Shown: positions 18,471-27,422 of the stretch, one piece after another
Numbering within the stretch: the stretch's first letter is position 1
How the letters are laid out: each line of letters begins with the position of its first letter
Translations under genes and position numbers: made by a program
The notes under the pieces: model-generated
Databases searched by the model: none
The model's input: the letters and a program-made list of their open reading frames with translations, nothing else
What the model was told of the DNA's origin: nothing
NCBI GenBank assembly: GCA_050949825.1
Contig: JBMNGL010000003.1
Location: 124,001-188,000 of the forward strand
Source: DTU019 sp050949825
Lineage (GTDB): Bacteria > Bacillota > Syntrophomonadia > Syntrophomonadales > Syntrophomonadaceae
DNA length: 64,000 bases
Reading direction: 5' to 3'

Positions 18471-19721
18471 TTAATTAACCTTGCGTTTGGCGTCAACTGT
18501 GACCAGCAAAGGTCGTTCCTTTTTCTCCAGCACCTCTTTGGTTACAACCACTTTAGTAATATCGATGCGGGAAGGCACATCATACATAACATCAAGCATG
18601 ATGTCCTCAATGATGGCCCGCAAACCCCTGGCCCCGGTGTTGCGGCGCAGGGCTTCCTCGGCAATGGATTCCAGGGCATCATCCATAAATTCCAAATCCA
18701 CCCCGTCCAACTCGAGCAGTTTCTTGTATTGCTTGATAAGCGCGTTTTTGGGCTCGCGCAAGATCCTCACCAGGGCCTGCTCGTCTAACGCATCCAGGGT
18801 GACAATAATGGGTACGCGGCCCACAAACTCCGGTATCAAGCCATAACGGAGCAAATCCTGAGGCAGGATCATCTCCAGGATTTCACCGATTTTCTTTTCC
18901 TGGCGCACCTTGATATCAGCTCCAAAGCCCATCACTTGCTGCCCAATGCGTTTTTGTATGATCTTATCAATGCCTTCAAAAGCACCGCCGCAGATAAACA
19001 GGATGTTGCTGGTATCGATTTGTATAAACTCCTGATGGGGATGTTTACGTCCACCCTGCGGGGGAACCGAAGCCACCGTGCCTTCCAGGATTTTCAACAA
19101 GGCCTGTTGTACTCCTTCCCCGGATACGTCGCGGGTAATACTGGGATTGTCGGTCTTCCGGGCGATTTTATCGATTTCATCGATATATACAATGCCTTTC
19201 TCGGCCTTTTCAATATCGTAGTCGGCCGCCTGTATGAGCTTGAGAAGGATATTCTCCACATCTTCGCCAACATACCCGGCTTCCGTAAGAGAGGTGGCGT
19301 CTGCTATCGCAAAAGGCACATTAAGAATGCGCGCCAGGGTTTGGGCCAACAAGGTCTTCCCGCTGCCGGTAGGCCCCAGCATCATAATATTGCTCTTCTG
19401 CAGTTCCACATCATCCAGTTTCATGCCCAGATTAATACGCTTGTAGTGATTGTATACGGCTACGGCAAGCGATTTTTTGGCTCTCTCCTGTCCGATGACA
19501 TAATCGTCTAAGATCTCTTTGATCTCACTGGGCTTGGGGATGTCCCCCATTTCAAAACCCAGATCATCAGCCAGTTCTTCCTCGATGATCTCATTGCATA
19601 ACTCAATGCATTCATCACAGATGTAAACACCCGGGCCAGCGACCAGTTTCTTGACCTGATCCTGGGTCTTGCCACAAAATGAGCATTTCAATTGTCCTTT
19701 TTCATCCCCGTACTTGTGCAT
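18471..19721 (-). CDS. clpX: ATP-dependent Clp protease ATP-binding subunit ClpX
   Basis: AAA+ unfoldase that feeds ClpP, 416 residues. An N-terminal C4 zinc-binding domain (Cys13, Cys16, Cys35, Cys38) is followed by Walker A GPTGSGKT at about 115-122, Walker B VYIDEIDKI and the ClpP-docking IGF-type loop region (RIGQQVMGFGAD). RBS AGAGAGGTG lies upstream of the ATG. It is 26 nt after clpP. Confidence 0.97.
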   Translation of the reverse strand: MHKYGDEKGQLKCSFCGKTQDQVKKLVAGPGVYICDECIELCNEIIEEELADDLGFEMGDIPKPSEIKEILDDYVIGQERAKKSLAVAVYNHYKRINLGMKLDDVELQKSNIMMLGPTGSGKTLLAQTLARILNVPFAIADATSLTEAGYVGEDVENILLKLIQAADYDIEKAEKGIVYIDEIDKIARKTDNPSITRDVSGEGVQQALLKILEGTVASVPPQGGRKHPHQEFIQIDTSNILFICGGAFEGIDKIIQKRIGQQVMGFGADIKVRQEKKIGEILEMILPQDLLRYGLIPEFVGRVPIIVTLDALDEQALVRILREPKNALIKQYKKLLELDGVDLEFMDDALESIAEEALRRNTGARGLRAIIEDIMLDVMYDVPSRIDITKVVVTKEVLEKKERPLLVTVDAKRKVN

Positions 19722-19747
19722 AAGTTCACCTCTCTTGGCGAGCTTCC

Positions 19748-20344
19748 CTATTTTTTCTGGGATTCTCTTTTGAACACCTCATCGATAAGGCCATATTCTT
19801 TAGCTTCATCAGCAGTCATAAAATAATCTCTTTCGGTATCCGCCTTAACCTTCTCCAATTTTTGCCCGGTACGTTCAGCCAGAATCCTGTTCAGGGTTTC
19901 CTTTTGCTTCAAGATTTGCCGGGTGCGAATCTCGATATCTGTGGCTTGACCCTGAGTACCGCCCCAGGGTTGATGAATCATAATTTCTGCATTGGGCAGG
20001 GCAAAACGTTTGCCTTTAGCCCCGGCAGCTAGCAGGAAAGCACCCATACTGGCTGCCAAACCTACACATATGGTGGATACATCCGGGCGAATATGCTGCA
20101 TGGTATCATATATGGCCATGCCGGCGCTAATGGATCCCCCCGGGCTATTAATATACAGGGATATGTCCTTGTCGGGTGCTTCCGCTTCCAGGAACAGAAG
20201 TTGGGCGATGACTAGATTGGCTACGGTATCGTCTACCGCGCTGCCCAAAAATATTATGCGATCCTTCAATAAACGGGAGTAGATGTCATAAGACCGCTCA
20301 CCCCGATTGGTTTGTTCCACTACCATTGGCACCAGATATGACAT
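19748..20344 (-). CDS. clpP: ATP-dependent Clp protease proteolytic subunit ClpP
   Basis: 198-residue serine protease subunit. Catalytic Ser99 in GLAASMG and His124 in MIHQPWGG are visible, with an aspartate at about 173 in the DRDYF-like stretch (TERDYFM). RBS AAGAGGTGAATAATC precedes the ATG. Tetradecamer partner of the adjacent ClpX. Confidence 0.97.
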   Translation of the reverse strand: MSYLVPMVVEQTNRGERSYDIYSRLLKDRIIFLGSAVDDTVANLVIAQLLFLEAEAPDKDISLYINSPGGSISAGMAIYDTMQHIRPDVSTICVGLAASMGAFLLAAGAKGKRFALPNAEIMIHQPWGGTQGQATDIEIRTRQILKQKETLNRILAERTGQKLEKVKADTERDYFMTADEAKEYGLIDEVFKRESQKK

Positions 20345-20390
20345 GATTATTCACCTCTTAGTACTTAGATTATTCAATCAGGTGCAAAAA

Positions 20391-21740
20391 CTATTCTGTC
20401 TTTGCTTCTGTGGAGCCTGACCCTGCAGGAGCATCTTCCGTCTCCGGGGTCTTTTCTGTAATAATGGCTTTTTCCAATAAAAGGTCTATAGCCTTGTCTA
20501 CCTTCAATTGCATGGTTACGCCGTCCATCACTTCATCGAGGCGTTCCCTGGCTTCTTCTAGAGACATGCCGGTATTCCTGGACACCTCTTCTACATGTTT
20601 ATTTATTTCTTCGTCTGTAACTTCAATACCTTTTTCTTCAATCAACTTTTCCATCATAAAATCGCATTTTACCTTACTTTCTGCTTCAGGATAAAGGGAT
20701 TCCAGCAGCATGTCCTCAGTGTTTCCGGACATCTGCATGTATTGCTTCAGGTCTAAACCCTGGGAGGCCATGCGATATTCAAACTGCCGCAGCAGGATAT
20801 TAGCATGTTCTCTAATTACTGCCGGGGCTACCGGGATTTCACAGCGCTCCAGGGCTTGATTCAGCAGTTCCTGACGCATAATTCCCCGGCGTCTCTCCTC
20901 CAACTGTTCCAACAGGTTATCCCTGATACCGTTGCGCAAATCGTCAACCGTATCATACTCGCTGATCTCCTGCACAAAACCGTCGTCCAGTTCCCGAATC
21001 TCTTTGGTTTCTATCTTATTTACCTTTATTTTAAATACTGCTTCTTTACCGGCTAATTCCTCGGCTTGGTAATTTTTGGGGAAGTTAACAATAACATCCT
21101 TTTCTTCCCCGCTTTTAACACCTATCACCTGTTCCTCATAGCCGGGTATAAAGGTATTGGAGCCCAATTCCAGGGGATAATCCTCCCCTTTGCCACCGGC
21201 AAATGGGACCCCATCGATAAACCCTTCAAAATCATGGTATACGGTATCCCCATTAGCGGCCGGTTCGTCTGCGGCCTTTTCCACCAAACGAGCATAGCGG
21301 GCCCGCATCTCTTCGATCTTATCTTCAACATCTTGATCGGTGACTTTAAAATCAGGTACAGAGATCTCGATGCCTTCCAGGTCACCCAGAATCACCTCGG
21401 GCTTGACCGGAATGCGGGCTTTAAAACAAAAAGCCTGCCCACTGTTGATCTCTTCGATATCAAAAGTAGGCTGGGCAATCGGCTCAATTTTCAGCTGCTG
21501 CAAGGCCGCTTCATAAGCCCCGGGTACGATATATTCAATAGCATCCTGGTAGAGGATCTCAGTTCCAAAACGGGCTTCCAATAGTTGGCGGGGAATGCGG
21601 CCTTTGCGGAATCCAGGCAAGGACACCTCTTTAACAACCTTTAGATAAGCCTTTTGCAAGCCCTCCTCCAATTGCTCGGCATCAACCTCTACGGATATGT
21701 ATGCTTCACTGTTTTCTATTTTCTCTAACCTGGCTTCCAT
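20391..21740 (-). CDS. tig: Trigger factor
   Basis: Ribosome-associated folding chaperone and prolyl isomerase, 449 residues. The ribosome-docking signature GFRKGRIPRQLLEARFG lies in the N-terminal domain, followed by the FKBP-type domain (VDYHDFEGFIDGVPFAGGKG-like region) and a long helical C-terminal domain with an acidic tail. RBS TTAGGAGGAGC is upstream. First gene of the protein quality-control series. Confidence 0.96.
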   Translation of the reverse strand: MEARLEKIENSEAYISVEVDAEQLEEGLQKAYLKVVKEVSLPGFRKGRIPRQLLEARFGTEILYQDAIEYIVPGAYEAALQQLKIEPIAQPTFDIEEINSGQAFCFKARIPVKPEVILGDLEGIEISVPDFKVTDQDVEDKIEEMRARYARLVEKAADEPAANGDTVYHDFEGFIDGVPFAGGKGEDYPLELGSNTFIPGYEEQVIGVKSGEEKDVIVNFPKNYQAEELAGKEAVFKIKVNKIETKEIRELDDGFVQEISEYDTVDDLRNGIRDNLLEQLEERRRGIMRQELLNQALERCEIPVAPAVIREHANILLRQFEYRMASQGLDLKQYMQMSGNTEDMLLESLYPEAESKVKCDFMMEKLIEEKGIEVTDEEINKHVEEVSRNTGMSLEEARERLDEVMDGVTMQLKVDKAIDLLLEKAIITEKTPETEDAPAGSGSTEAKTE

Positions 21741-21867
21741 TTATGCTCCTCCTAACTGCTCCCATAATTGTCATTGTTCAGCTTTGCCACAACGTTAATA
21801 GATTATCCCTGATTTACCCATTTGTAAATAGAAATAAACCCTGATAAAGACTGTAACCCAATTAAAA

Positions 21868-21898
21868 CAAAAATACAATACCCCGGCACCTGCCGAGG
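21868..21898 (-). terminator. Terminator after tRNA-Gly
   Basis: On the minus strand CCTCGGCA pairs with TGCCGGGG (one U-G pair) and is followed by TATTGTATTTTTG, just beyond the 3' end of the tRNA. Confidence 0.65.
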
Positions 21899-21910
21899 TT
21901 TGATTGCAAA

Positions 21911-21985
21911 TGGAGCGGAAGACGAGATTCGAACTCGCGACCCTCGCCTTGGCAAGGCGATGCTCTACCACTGAGCCACTTCCGC
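21911..21985 (-). tRNA. tRNA-Gly (GCC)
   Basis: Reads GCGGAAG acceptor stem, D loop GGCTCAGTGGTAGAGC, anticodon loop with GCC (TTGCCAA), T arm GAGTTCGAATCTC, and CTTCCGC closing the acceptor, followed by discriminator T and an encoded CCA. Confidence 0.97.
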
Positions 21986-22007
21986 ATTTCGCTTTTCTAT
22001 AATATAC

Positions 22008-22035
22008 AGTATATATACCTGCATCCATAAGTCAA
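22008..22035 (-). promoter_or_regulatory. Promoter of tRNA-Gly
   Basis: TTGACT, 16-nt spacer, TATACT on the minus strand, 22 nt upstream of the mature tRNA 5' end. Confidence 0.6.
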
Positions 22036-22054
22036 GTCTGCCCGCACAACAAAT

Positions 22055-22510
22055 TTAACTTTCCCCCTGCAAGTGCCTAATGGTGGCAGAGTCAAATTGT
22101 CCGCTGACCGGCAATTGTTGCTGGCGCTGATAGGCTGCCAGGGCTGAAATGACCGCCTGTGCATCATTGCTAGCTGCGCTGAGATAGCCTTCTCTGACCA
22201 GTTTATCCAGGGCAGCGGCGACATCATCCTCAGTGAGCAGTTCAATTCGGGCTTCAGCATAGCTCGGGCTGAAGGATTCGCTGCGCCGGTATTGCTCAGT
22301 GCTTACCTTTAACTGCTGCAGTTCCTGCAAATCACGGTTGGCGTCATGCTCATACTGTAAAATCATTTCCACAGTTTTCTCCAGACCTTGCATGACCTCA
22401 TCCGATGCTTCCGACCCGGCAATGCCAATAGGCTCTGGATAGCACGACTCAGTGGCGCATCCCGATAAGACCAGTATGATCAGGAGTAAAAACCATCCTC
22501 TAATACGCAC
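22055..22510 (-). CDS. Putative lipoprotein with C-terminal peptidoglycan-binding-like repeat
   Basis: 151 residues from the GTG at 22508-22510, chosen because GGAGAGG sits about 9 nt upstream and the protein then begins with a normal signal peptide (VRIRGWFLLLIILVLSGC). The lipobox LSGC predicts an outer-leaflet lipoprotein. A helical middle region leads to a C-terminal segment (VISALAAYQRQQQLPVSGQFD) resembling a PG_binding_1 half-domain. Function unknown. It follows the TPR gene by about 90 nt on the same strand and may belong with it. Confidence 0.65.
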   Translation of the reverse strand: MRIRGWFLLLIILVLSGCATESCYPEPIGIAGSEASDEVMQGLEKTVEMILQYEHDANRDLQELQQLKVSTEQYRRSESFSPSYAEARIELLTEDDVAAALDKLVREGYLSAASNDAQAVISALAAYQRQQQLPVSGQFDSATIRHLQGES

Positions 22511-22601
22511 AGCAAAACACCTCTCCTGCAGGCATATATCCATATGCTATATATCGTTACAGCAGAGGCAAGGATTTAGATGTGAATTCCAGCTTTACGG
22601 G

Positions 22602-23795
22602 CTATTGTTTCATGATTTGGTAGTATATCGGGGTCGATTGATAGCCTACGGGCTGATTGAGGTCTTTTAAACGCTGAAAACAATCTCTGGTTTTTTCCGG
22701 CTCCCCCTGGTAATAGTAGGTGCATCCCAGATAGAATAGGGAATCATCATAGTAATTGCTATTGGGAAACAGCTTCAGATAATTATTATATAATCGTTCT
22801 GCCTGAGCATAATCCTTTTGCAGATAAGACACCCTGGCCAGATAATACAAGGCTTCACGATGCAAATAACTCTGACTGCCCATAGCTACTACCACGCCTA
22901 AATTACTGGCTGCAGTCCTGTAATCAGCCTGTAGGTATGCATTGTAACCTTTTTCATAGTAGAAGCGTTCATGACCAGGATCATAATCAGAGCCTCCCAG
23001 ATCTTCTTCCGCATAATTGGGGGTGCTGAAGGTCTCCATAACCGGTGCATCCATCACGGGAGCTGCTGTGGGAGCGTCGTTCTCCACACTGGCAAGCATG
23101 TTTTCCACAGGCATTTCCATCTGCTGCGCTTCCCTAGGCACAGTATTCCTCTGCATGGCCACCCCGGTTATTAGCAGCATCAAGCAAACAGCTCCGGCAA
23201 TCAGCAGCCCGGGGCTGACCGTTAAGGTCTTTTTTTCCCCTCCGGCAAGGCGGGGTTTGCCTGCCGCTTCATGCACTAGTGACCCGGGCAATGAAGGTGC
23301 AGCCGCCAAATAACCGAGTAGATTTACATTGTTTTGATCCATATCCAGGCCCCTGCGCCAGGCTTGCTGTGCACGGCTGCAATCTCCGGTGGCAAGGTAA
23401 CATAAGCCCAGCAGTTGATACAATCTCACAAACCCATCCTGTTCCACCTTGAGTTCCTGCAGCATCGCCATGGCTGCCGCATAGTTCTTGCGTTCCATCT
23501 GATCGATGGCTTCATCAAAGCGCTTCATCCAGAACTGAAAAGAAGGCTGCTTCATCTCTGCCAAACGCTTCAACACGGCCTGGTTGGCCGCCTTTATTTC
23601 CCGGGCCTGCCCCCACCAGACTTGCGCTTGTTTAAAATCACCCAAACGGAAATAGCATTCTCCTGCCAACTCCAGCCATTGTCCATCCTCTTCATTAATA
23701 TGTTTGTTCAGCAATTCCAGAGCTGCAGAAATCTCGTGCTCTGCAATTTTGCTTGCCGCCAGGTCCAAATACTCCTTGTTATCGGCGTTGTTCAT
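22602..23795 (-). CDS. Membrane-anchored TPR protein
   Basis: 397 residues. Cytoplasmic N-terminal TPR-like repeats (AALELLNKHI, FKQAQVWWGQA, YAAAMAMLQELK, CSRAQQAWRRGL), a single membrane helix at about 205-222, and an outer C-terminal set of TPRs (YYEKGYNAYLQADYRTAASNL, AQAERLYNNYLKLFPNSNY) like the YbgF/BamD type. The layout suggests a scaffold spanning the membrane. The partner is unknown; the lipoprotein gene downstream and the L,D-transpeptidase gene, transcribed divergently, point to the envelope. RBS AGGGGGTGG before the ATG. Confidence 0.75.
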   Translation of the reverse strand: MNNADNKEYLDLAASKIAEHEISAALELLNKHINEEDGQWLELAGECYFRLGDFKQAQVWWGQAREIKAANQAVLKRLAEMKQPSFQFWMKRFDEAIDQMERKNYAAAMAMLQELKVEQDGFVRLYQLLGLCYLATGDCSRAQQAWRRGLDMDQNNVNLLGYLAAAPSLPGSLVHEAAGKPRLAGGEKKTLTVSPGLLIAGAVCLMLLITGVAMQRNTVPREAQQMEMPVENMLASVENDAPTAAPVMDAPVMETFSTPNYAEEDLGGSDYDPGHERFYYEKGYNAYLQADYRTAASNLGVVVAMGSQSYLHREALYYLARVSYLQKDYAQAERLYNNYLKLFPNSNYYDDSLFYLGCTYYYQGEPEKTRDCFQRLKDLNQPVGYQSTPIYYQIMKQ

Positions 23796-23951
23796 GCAAC
23801 CACCCCCTTATTGCTATCTTCAACAAACGCCCATAAATACCTTCCAATTTCTGTAAGTCAAATTCCCCCATAAAACGGCCAGGTTTGTCATCAGCCTGGC
23901 TTTGCACAAATAAGATATAAGAAGATTAATGTAAGGAGGTCGAGTATTTTC

Positions 23952-24800
23952 ATGTATGTATCAAGATTCTTACGCCTTGCCCAGCCGGCCATGCAAGGGC
24001 CCGATGTGCTGGCGATTAATCAAGCCCTGGGCAGCCTGGGTTACCTGCATGACGACATCGATGACATTTTCCATAAAGAAACCATGCAGGCCCTGCGGGA
24101 ATGGCAAGAAACTGTCGGAATAAATGCCGATGGTGTGGTCGGTCCGGAATCATGGTGCCGCATCAGCCAGCAGTGCGGTATGCCCTATGAGAAGCTGGGG
24201 AGTTTTGCCCAGCGCTATCCGCTGATCAGTATTGATCTGCAAAGCCGCCGTTTGTATTTTTTTAATAGCCCTGATAAATATCGCACCTTCCCGGTGGCCA
24301 TCGGTAAGAAAAGCACCCCCAGTCCATCGGGCAACTGGACCATTGTACAGAAGACCCTAAACCCGGGAGGCCCTTTTGGCGCTCGCTGGATGCGCTTGAG
24401 TGTTCCCTGGGGGGGCTATGGGATACACGGCACCAACAATCCCAGATCAATCGGCAGATTGGCCAGCCATGGCTGCATACGGATGTATAATAAGGATGTC
24501 ATCGCCATATATGATAAGGTCCCCCTGGGAACGCCGGTATATATTATGGGTCCAACCCTGACCGGGAGATTGCTGCAGCAAGGGGCGCGGGGAGAGGATG
24601 TGGCCCGGGTACAGCGCCGTCTGCGCCGTCTGGGCTATTACAGGTATAAAATCGATGGTGTTTTTGGCGTTAAGATGACGGAAGCGGTCAAGCGCTTTCA
24701 AACAAACCACAATCTGTCTGCGGATGGAATTGTTGGACCCAACACCTATATTGCACTGCAAAAGGCCCTGGATATACGCAGCAATGAACTGGACCCATGA
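23952..24800 (+). CDS. L,D-transpeptidase with two peptidoglycan-binding domains
   Basis: 282 residues. PG_binding_1 at about 13-70, a YkuD catalytic domain at about 90-195 with the His and Cys motif HGTNNPRSIGRLASHGCIRM (catalytic Cys in SHGCIRM), and a second PG_binding_1 at about 208-275. This order (binding, catalytic, binding) suggests a wall or spore-cortex cross-linking enzyme. There is no clear signal peptide: the N terminus MYVSRFLRLAQPA is not a typical one, so the export route is unclear. RBS AAGGAGG before the ATG. Confidence 0.88.
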   Translation: MYVSRFLRLAQPAMQGPDVLAINQALGSLGYLHDDIDDIFHKETMQALREWQETVGINADGVVGPESWCRISQQCGMPYEKLGSFAQRYPLISIDLQSRRLYFFNSPDKYRTFPVAIGKKSTPSPSGNWTIVQKTLNPGGPFGARWMRLSVPWGGYGIHGTNNPRSIGRLASHGCIRMYNKDVIAIYDKVPLGTPVYIMGPTLTGRLLQQGARGEDVARVQRRLRRLGYYRYKIDGVFGVKMTEAVKRFQTNHNLSADGIVGPNTYIALQKALDIRSNELDP

Positions 24801-24854
24801 TTAAGCCGTTGCTTCTATTTATAATATACATAAAGGCACCCCTGCAATCTGCCT

Positions 24855-24966
24855 GACCGGATAAAGAAACAGGCGCCGCCGTCCCCGGGTTCGCCGCTAT
24901 CCATAGCGGGTGCTGTAAGGACTCATTAGTAGGTGCTGAAAGGCCGGTCGGTATATAATATATCCG
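24855..24966 (+). other. Structured intergenic segment of unknown nature
   Basis: GC-rich stretch without a gene. CCGGATA at its start can pair with TATCCGG at its end, enclosing a perfect CCGCTAT/ATAGCGG hairpin (about 24893-24908) and other complementary pieces. No known riboswitch class fits with confidence. The next plus-strand gene is tRNA-Pro, with its own promoter in between. Confidence 0.3.
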
Positions 24967-25012
24967 GAAGTTTGCCGACTTAATCTTGACAATAGCTCAC
25001 CAGCACTGCAAA

Positions 25013-25040
25013 TTGACATGCCCTCGTGTACAATGATAAT
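25013..25040 (+). promoter_or_regulatory. Promoter of tRNA-Pro
   Basis: TTGACA, 16-nt spacer, GATAAT; the mature tRNA begins 12 nt further on. Confidence 0.75.
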
Positions 25041-25051
25041 ATGATATAGTT

Positions 25052-25128
25052 CGGGGCGTGGCGCAGCTTGGTAGCGCGTCTGATTTGGGATCAGAAGGCC
25101 GCAGGTTCAAATCCTGTCGCCCCGACCA
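25052..25128 (+). tRNA. tRNA-Pro (TGG)
   Basis: CGGGGCG acceptor strand, D arm GCGCAGCTTGGTAGCGC, anticodon loop TTTGGGA with TGG, T arm CAGGTTCAAATCCTG, CGCCCCG, discriminator A and encoded CCA. 77 nt. Confidence 0.97.
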
Positions 25129-25140
25129 TGTTAGGATAGT

Positions 25141-25167
25141 AACCGTGAGATTTCTCACGGTTTTTTT
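25141..25167 (+). terminator. Terminator after tRNA-Pro
   Basis: AACCGTGAGA and TCTCACGGTT form a hairpin, followed by seven T residues. Confidence 0.9.
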
Positions 25168-25379
25168 GCTTGTAAGTCAGTATGTGTTATTAACACATTT
25201 TTGACAATCTTGTGTTTTAGCTAACCGAATACTCTCAACATATTTTGAGGTGAAAACATCGGTGTGCCCGATTAGAACCACCTATACCATATCCATATTG
25301 GCAAACGCTGGTTGGCTAGCGGCAGCTTACACCATTTTCTTTCCACCTAATTTGTATCAAAGGGGGCCTTTTTAAAAAA

Positions 25380-25742
25380 CTATAACGCCTGCACTCTGGT
25401 CAATCCGGCCTTAGCAGCAATTTGCAAGGCTTCACGATATTCCGCATCTCTAATTCTTCTTCCCAGCACCGGATGGCCCACGGCCTTATAGCACGGTCTG
25501 TACTGCGCCATTATGTTGACATAAGTATCCCGGGAAATGCTTTGGGCAATAAATTCCATCACCTTTTTTGTGCCGGCCATTCCACCGGGAAGAACCAGGT
25601 GCCTTATCAGGAGACCGCGGACCGCCACCTTATCCTTTCCCATAACCAAATCGCCCACTTGTCTATGCATTTTTTTAACAGCAGTAAAGTTTACTTCAGG
25701 GTAGCCCGCCGCCTGGGAACAGGTTTTTACTCCTTTTCTCAT
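25380..25742 (-). pseudogene. C-terminal remnant of a PFL-activase-like radical SAM protein
   Basis: 120 residues that match the last third of the roughly 300-residue radical SAM proteins annotated as putative pyruvate formate-lyase activating enzymes: YPEVNFTAVKKMHRQVGDLV, GLLIRHLVLPGG, TYVNIMAQYRPCYKA and RIRDAEYREAL are characteristic. The catalytic N-terminal part with the CxxxCxxC cluster motif is absent; an in-frame stop lies directly upstream of the ATG and nothing similar follows in the other frames. It therefore looks like a decayed or truncated gene. The flanks hold no insertion sequence. Confidence 0.7.
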
Positions 25743-25918
25743 TTAGTTGCTGGCAGGTCTTCTCCTGACTCCTTTTTAGGAAAAATTCGTAAAATAGTAG
25801 TTTGGATTTTGGCGGGGTTTACTGTATATTAAATATACAATTGCACAAACTACCTGTTTTGGAATACTATACCCTGTTCACCGGTTTGTACGTCATGTCT
25901 TAACAGAGGATTCTGAAT

Positions 25919-27169
25919 ATGTCACTGATAGAACCAGAAAAAGAGGCTAATAAAGGGGACACCGGAGAGGTTAAGATATTTACTCTTGGCCAGTTTCTGG
26001 TACAGCGGAATGACGTTATCATTTCCAAAGACACCGCTCGTTCTTACCGCTTATGGGAATTGTTCAAGTACCTGATCACCAACCGTGACAAAGAAATCTA
26101 CTCCGAAGTTATCCTGGAAAACCTCTGGCCTGAACAAGAATATGCAGATCCCCGCCATACCTTGCGCACCCTTATATATCGGCTTCGCCAGGTGCTGGAT
26201 GGCAAATCTGCAGGCACCGAACAATCCTATATTAAATTTGCCCATGGCACCTATAGCTGGAATAGTGAGCAACCCTACTGGCTGGATGTGGAAGCCTTTG
26301 AACAGTTGGCCCGTGAAGGACAGGACCTGTCGATTACGAACCCGCATGAGGCCATCCAACGGTACCTGGCCGCACTATCGTTATACAAAGGCGACTATCT
26401 GGCTGAATTGGCTTACAGCGAGTGGGTTATTCCCATCCGCAATTACTATCATCGCCTCTACCTGCAATCGGTTCTCGATCTGATCGCCTTGCTGGAAAAA
26501 TCCAGGCGTTACGCAGAAGTTATTAATGTTTGTGAGAAGGCCTTTTTAATTGAATTTTTTGAGGAGGATTTTCATCTCAGCTTCCTCAGAGCCCTGCTAA
26601 AAGAGGGCAAGACCAGGCAGGCTCGAAACCACTATGAATACGCCACCTCTGTTTTTTACAGAGAATTGGGTATCAAGCCGTCCCCCGCTTTGCGGGAGCT
26701 GCGTCGGTTAATGCAGGCCGACGATCCTGCGGCTGCACTGGACCTGACTTCCATACAGGATTCCCTGCTGGATCGCCGGGCTTTAGACGGTGCCTTTTTT
26801 TGTGATCCCGAAGTGTTTCGGTTTTTATATAAACTGGAAGCACGGCGGGTGGAACGAACCGGTAAGGCGGTCTTTCTTGCCATGTTGACTGTGGCTGCGG
26901 CACACCCCGATGGGACCCCGGGCCAGTCTATCAAGGCAATTATGCCCCAACTGCAGGAGCAGGTGGTAGCCGGACTGCGCCGGGGCGATGTGGTCACACG
27001 CTGGAATGAGAGTCAAATATTAATGATCCTGCCCGGTCTTAATTTTGAGCAGGCCGAAATGGTCATGGAGCGAATCCTGACGCCTATTAAATCCAACCCA
27101 CAGTTAAAAGGTTACAACTTATACAATGACATTAAACCGGTTCTGGGAGACAGCATCCCCACCCGTTAG
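25919..27169 (+). CDS. BTAD/SARP-type transcriptional regulator with degenerate GGDEF-like C terminus
   Basis: 416 residues. Residues about 18-110 form a winged helix of the OmpR/SARP type (LRTLIYRLRQVL), and 115-260 a bacterial transcriptional activator (BTAD) helical-repeat domain (SLYKGDYLAELAYSEW, REGKTRQARNHYEYATSVFYRELGIKPSP-like). The last 120 residues resemble a diguanylate cyclase fold in layout (RRGDVVTRWNESQILMILPG), but the GGDEF active-site loop reads WNESQ, so catalysis is not expected; it may be a binding domain. No obvious target gene is fixed by context, and the peroxiredoxin and sortase genes follow. Confidence 0.75.
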   Translation: MSLIEPEKEANKGDTGEVKIFTLGQFLVQRNDVIISKDTARSYRLWELFKYLITNRDKEIYSEVILENLWPEQEYADPRHTLRTLIYRLRQVLDGKSAGTEQSYIKFAHGTYSWNSEQPYWLDVEAFEQLAREGQDLSITNPHEAIQRYLAALSLYKGDYLAELAYSEWVIPIRNYYHRLYLQSVLDLIALLEKSRRYAEVINVCEKAFLIEFFEEDFHLSFLRALLKEGKTRQARNHYEYATSVFYRELGIKPSPALRELRRLMQADDPAAALDLTSIQDSLLDRRALDGAFFCDPEVFRFLYKLEARRVERTGKAVFLAMLTVAAAHPDGTPGQSIKAIMPQLQEQVVAGLRRGDVVTRWNESQILMILPGLNFEQAEMVMERILTPIKSNPQLKGYNLYNDIKPVLGDSIPTR

Positions 27170-27300
27170 CCACTCCCTCCTTTCAATCCTTAATCCACTC
27201 CACACTGCCCACTGGCATGGTCATTCAGCTATGATCCGACCTTCTTAAACCAGCCAGCGTCTGCTCGAATTATTAAGAAACCACTGTTAGCTTACAAAGT

Positions 27301-27340
27301 AAGGGGATGGCCATGTTTATTTAACCGGCTATCCCCTTTA
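27301..27340. terminator. Bidirectional terminator between the BTAD regulator and PrxU genes
   Basis: AAGGGGAT(G)GCC and GGC(T)ATCCCCTT form a strong stem with a 14-nt loop between two convergent genes. The flanking T-tracts are modest. Confidence 0.55.
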
Positions 27341-27422
27341 TATGCTGACGGCTTGATAATTCTACCAGTTTACCATCACTTGTTATCCTTATTTATGTCC
27401 AAGCCAACCATGGAAACGGGTA

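Noticed and set aside
25182..25198. Rex-like palindrome ATGTGTTA-T-TAACACAT
   Set aside because: Arm spacing and sequence do not fit the TTGTTAAN4TTAACAA or TTGTGAAN4TTCACAA consensus, and no plausible target gene follows.
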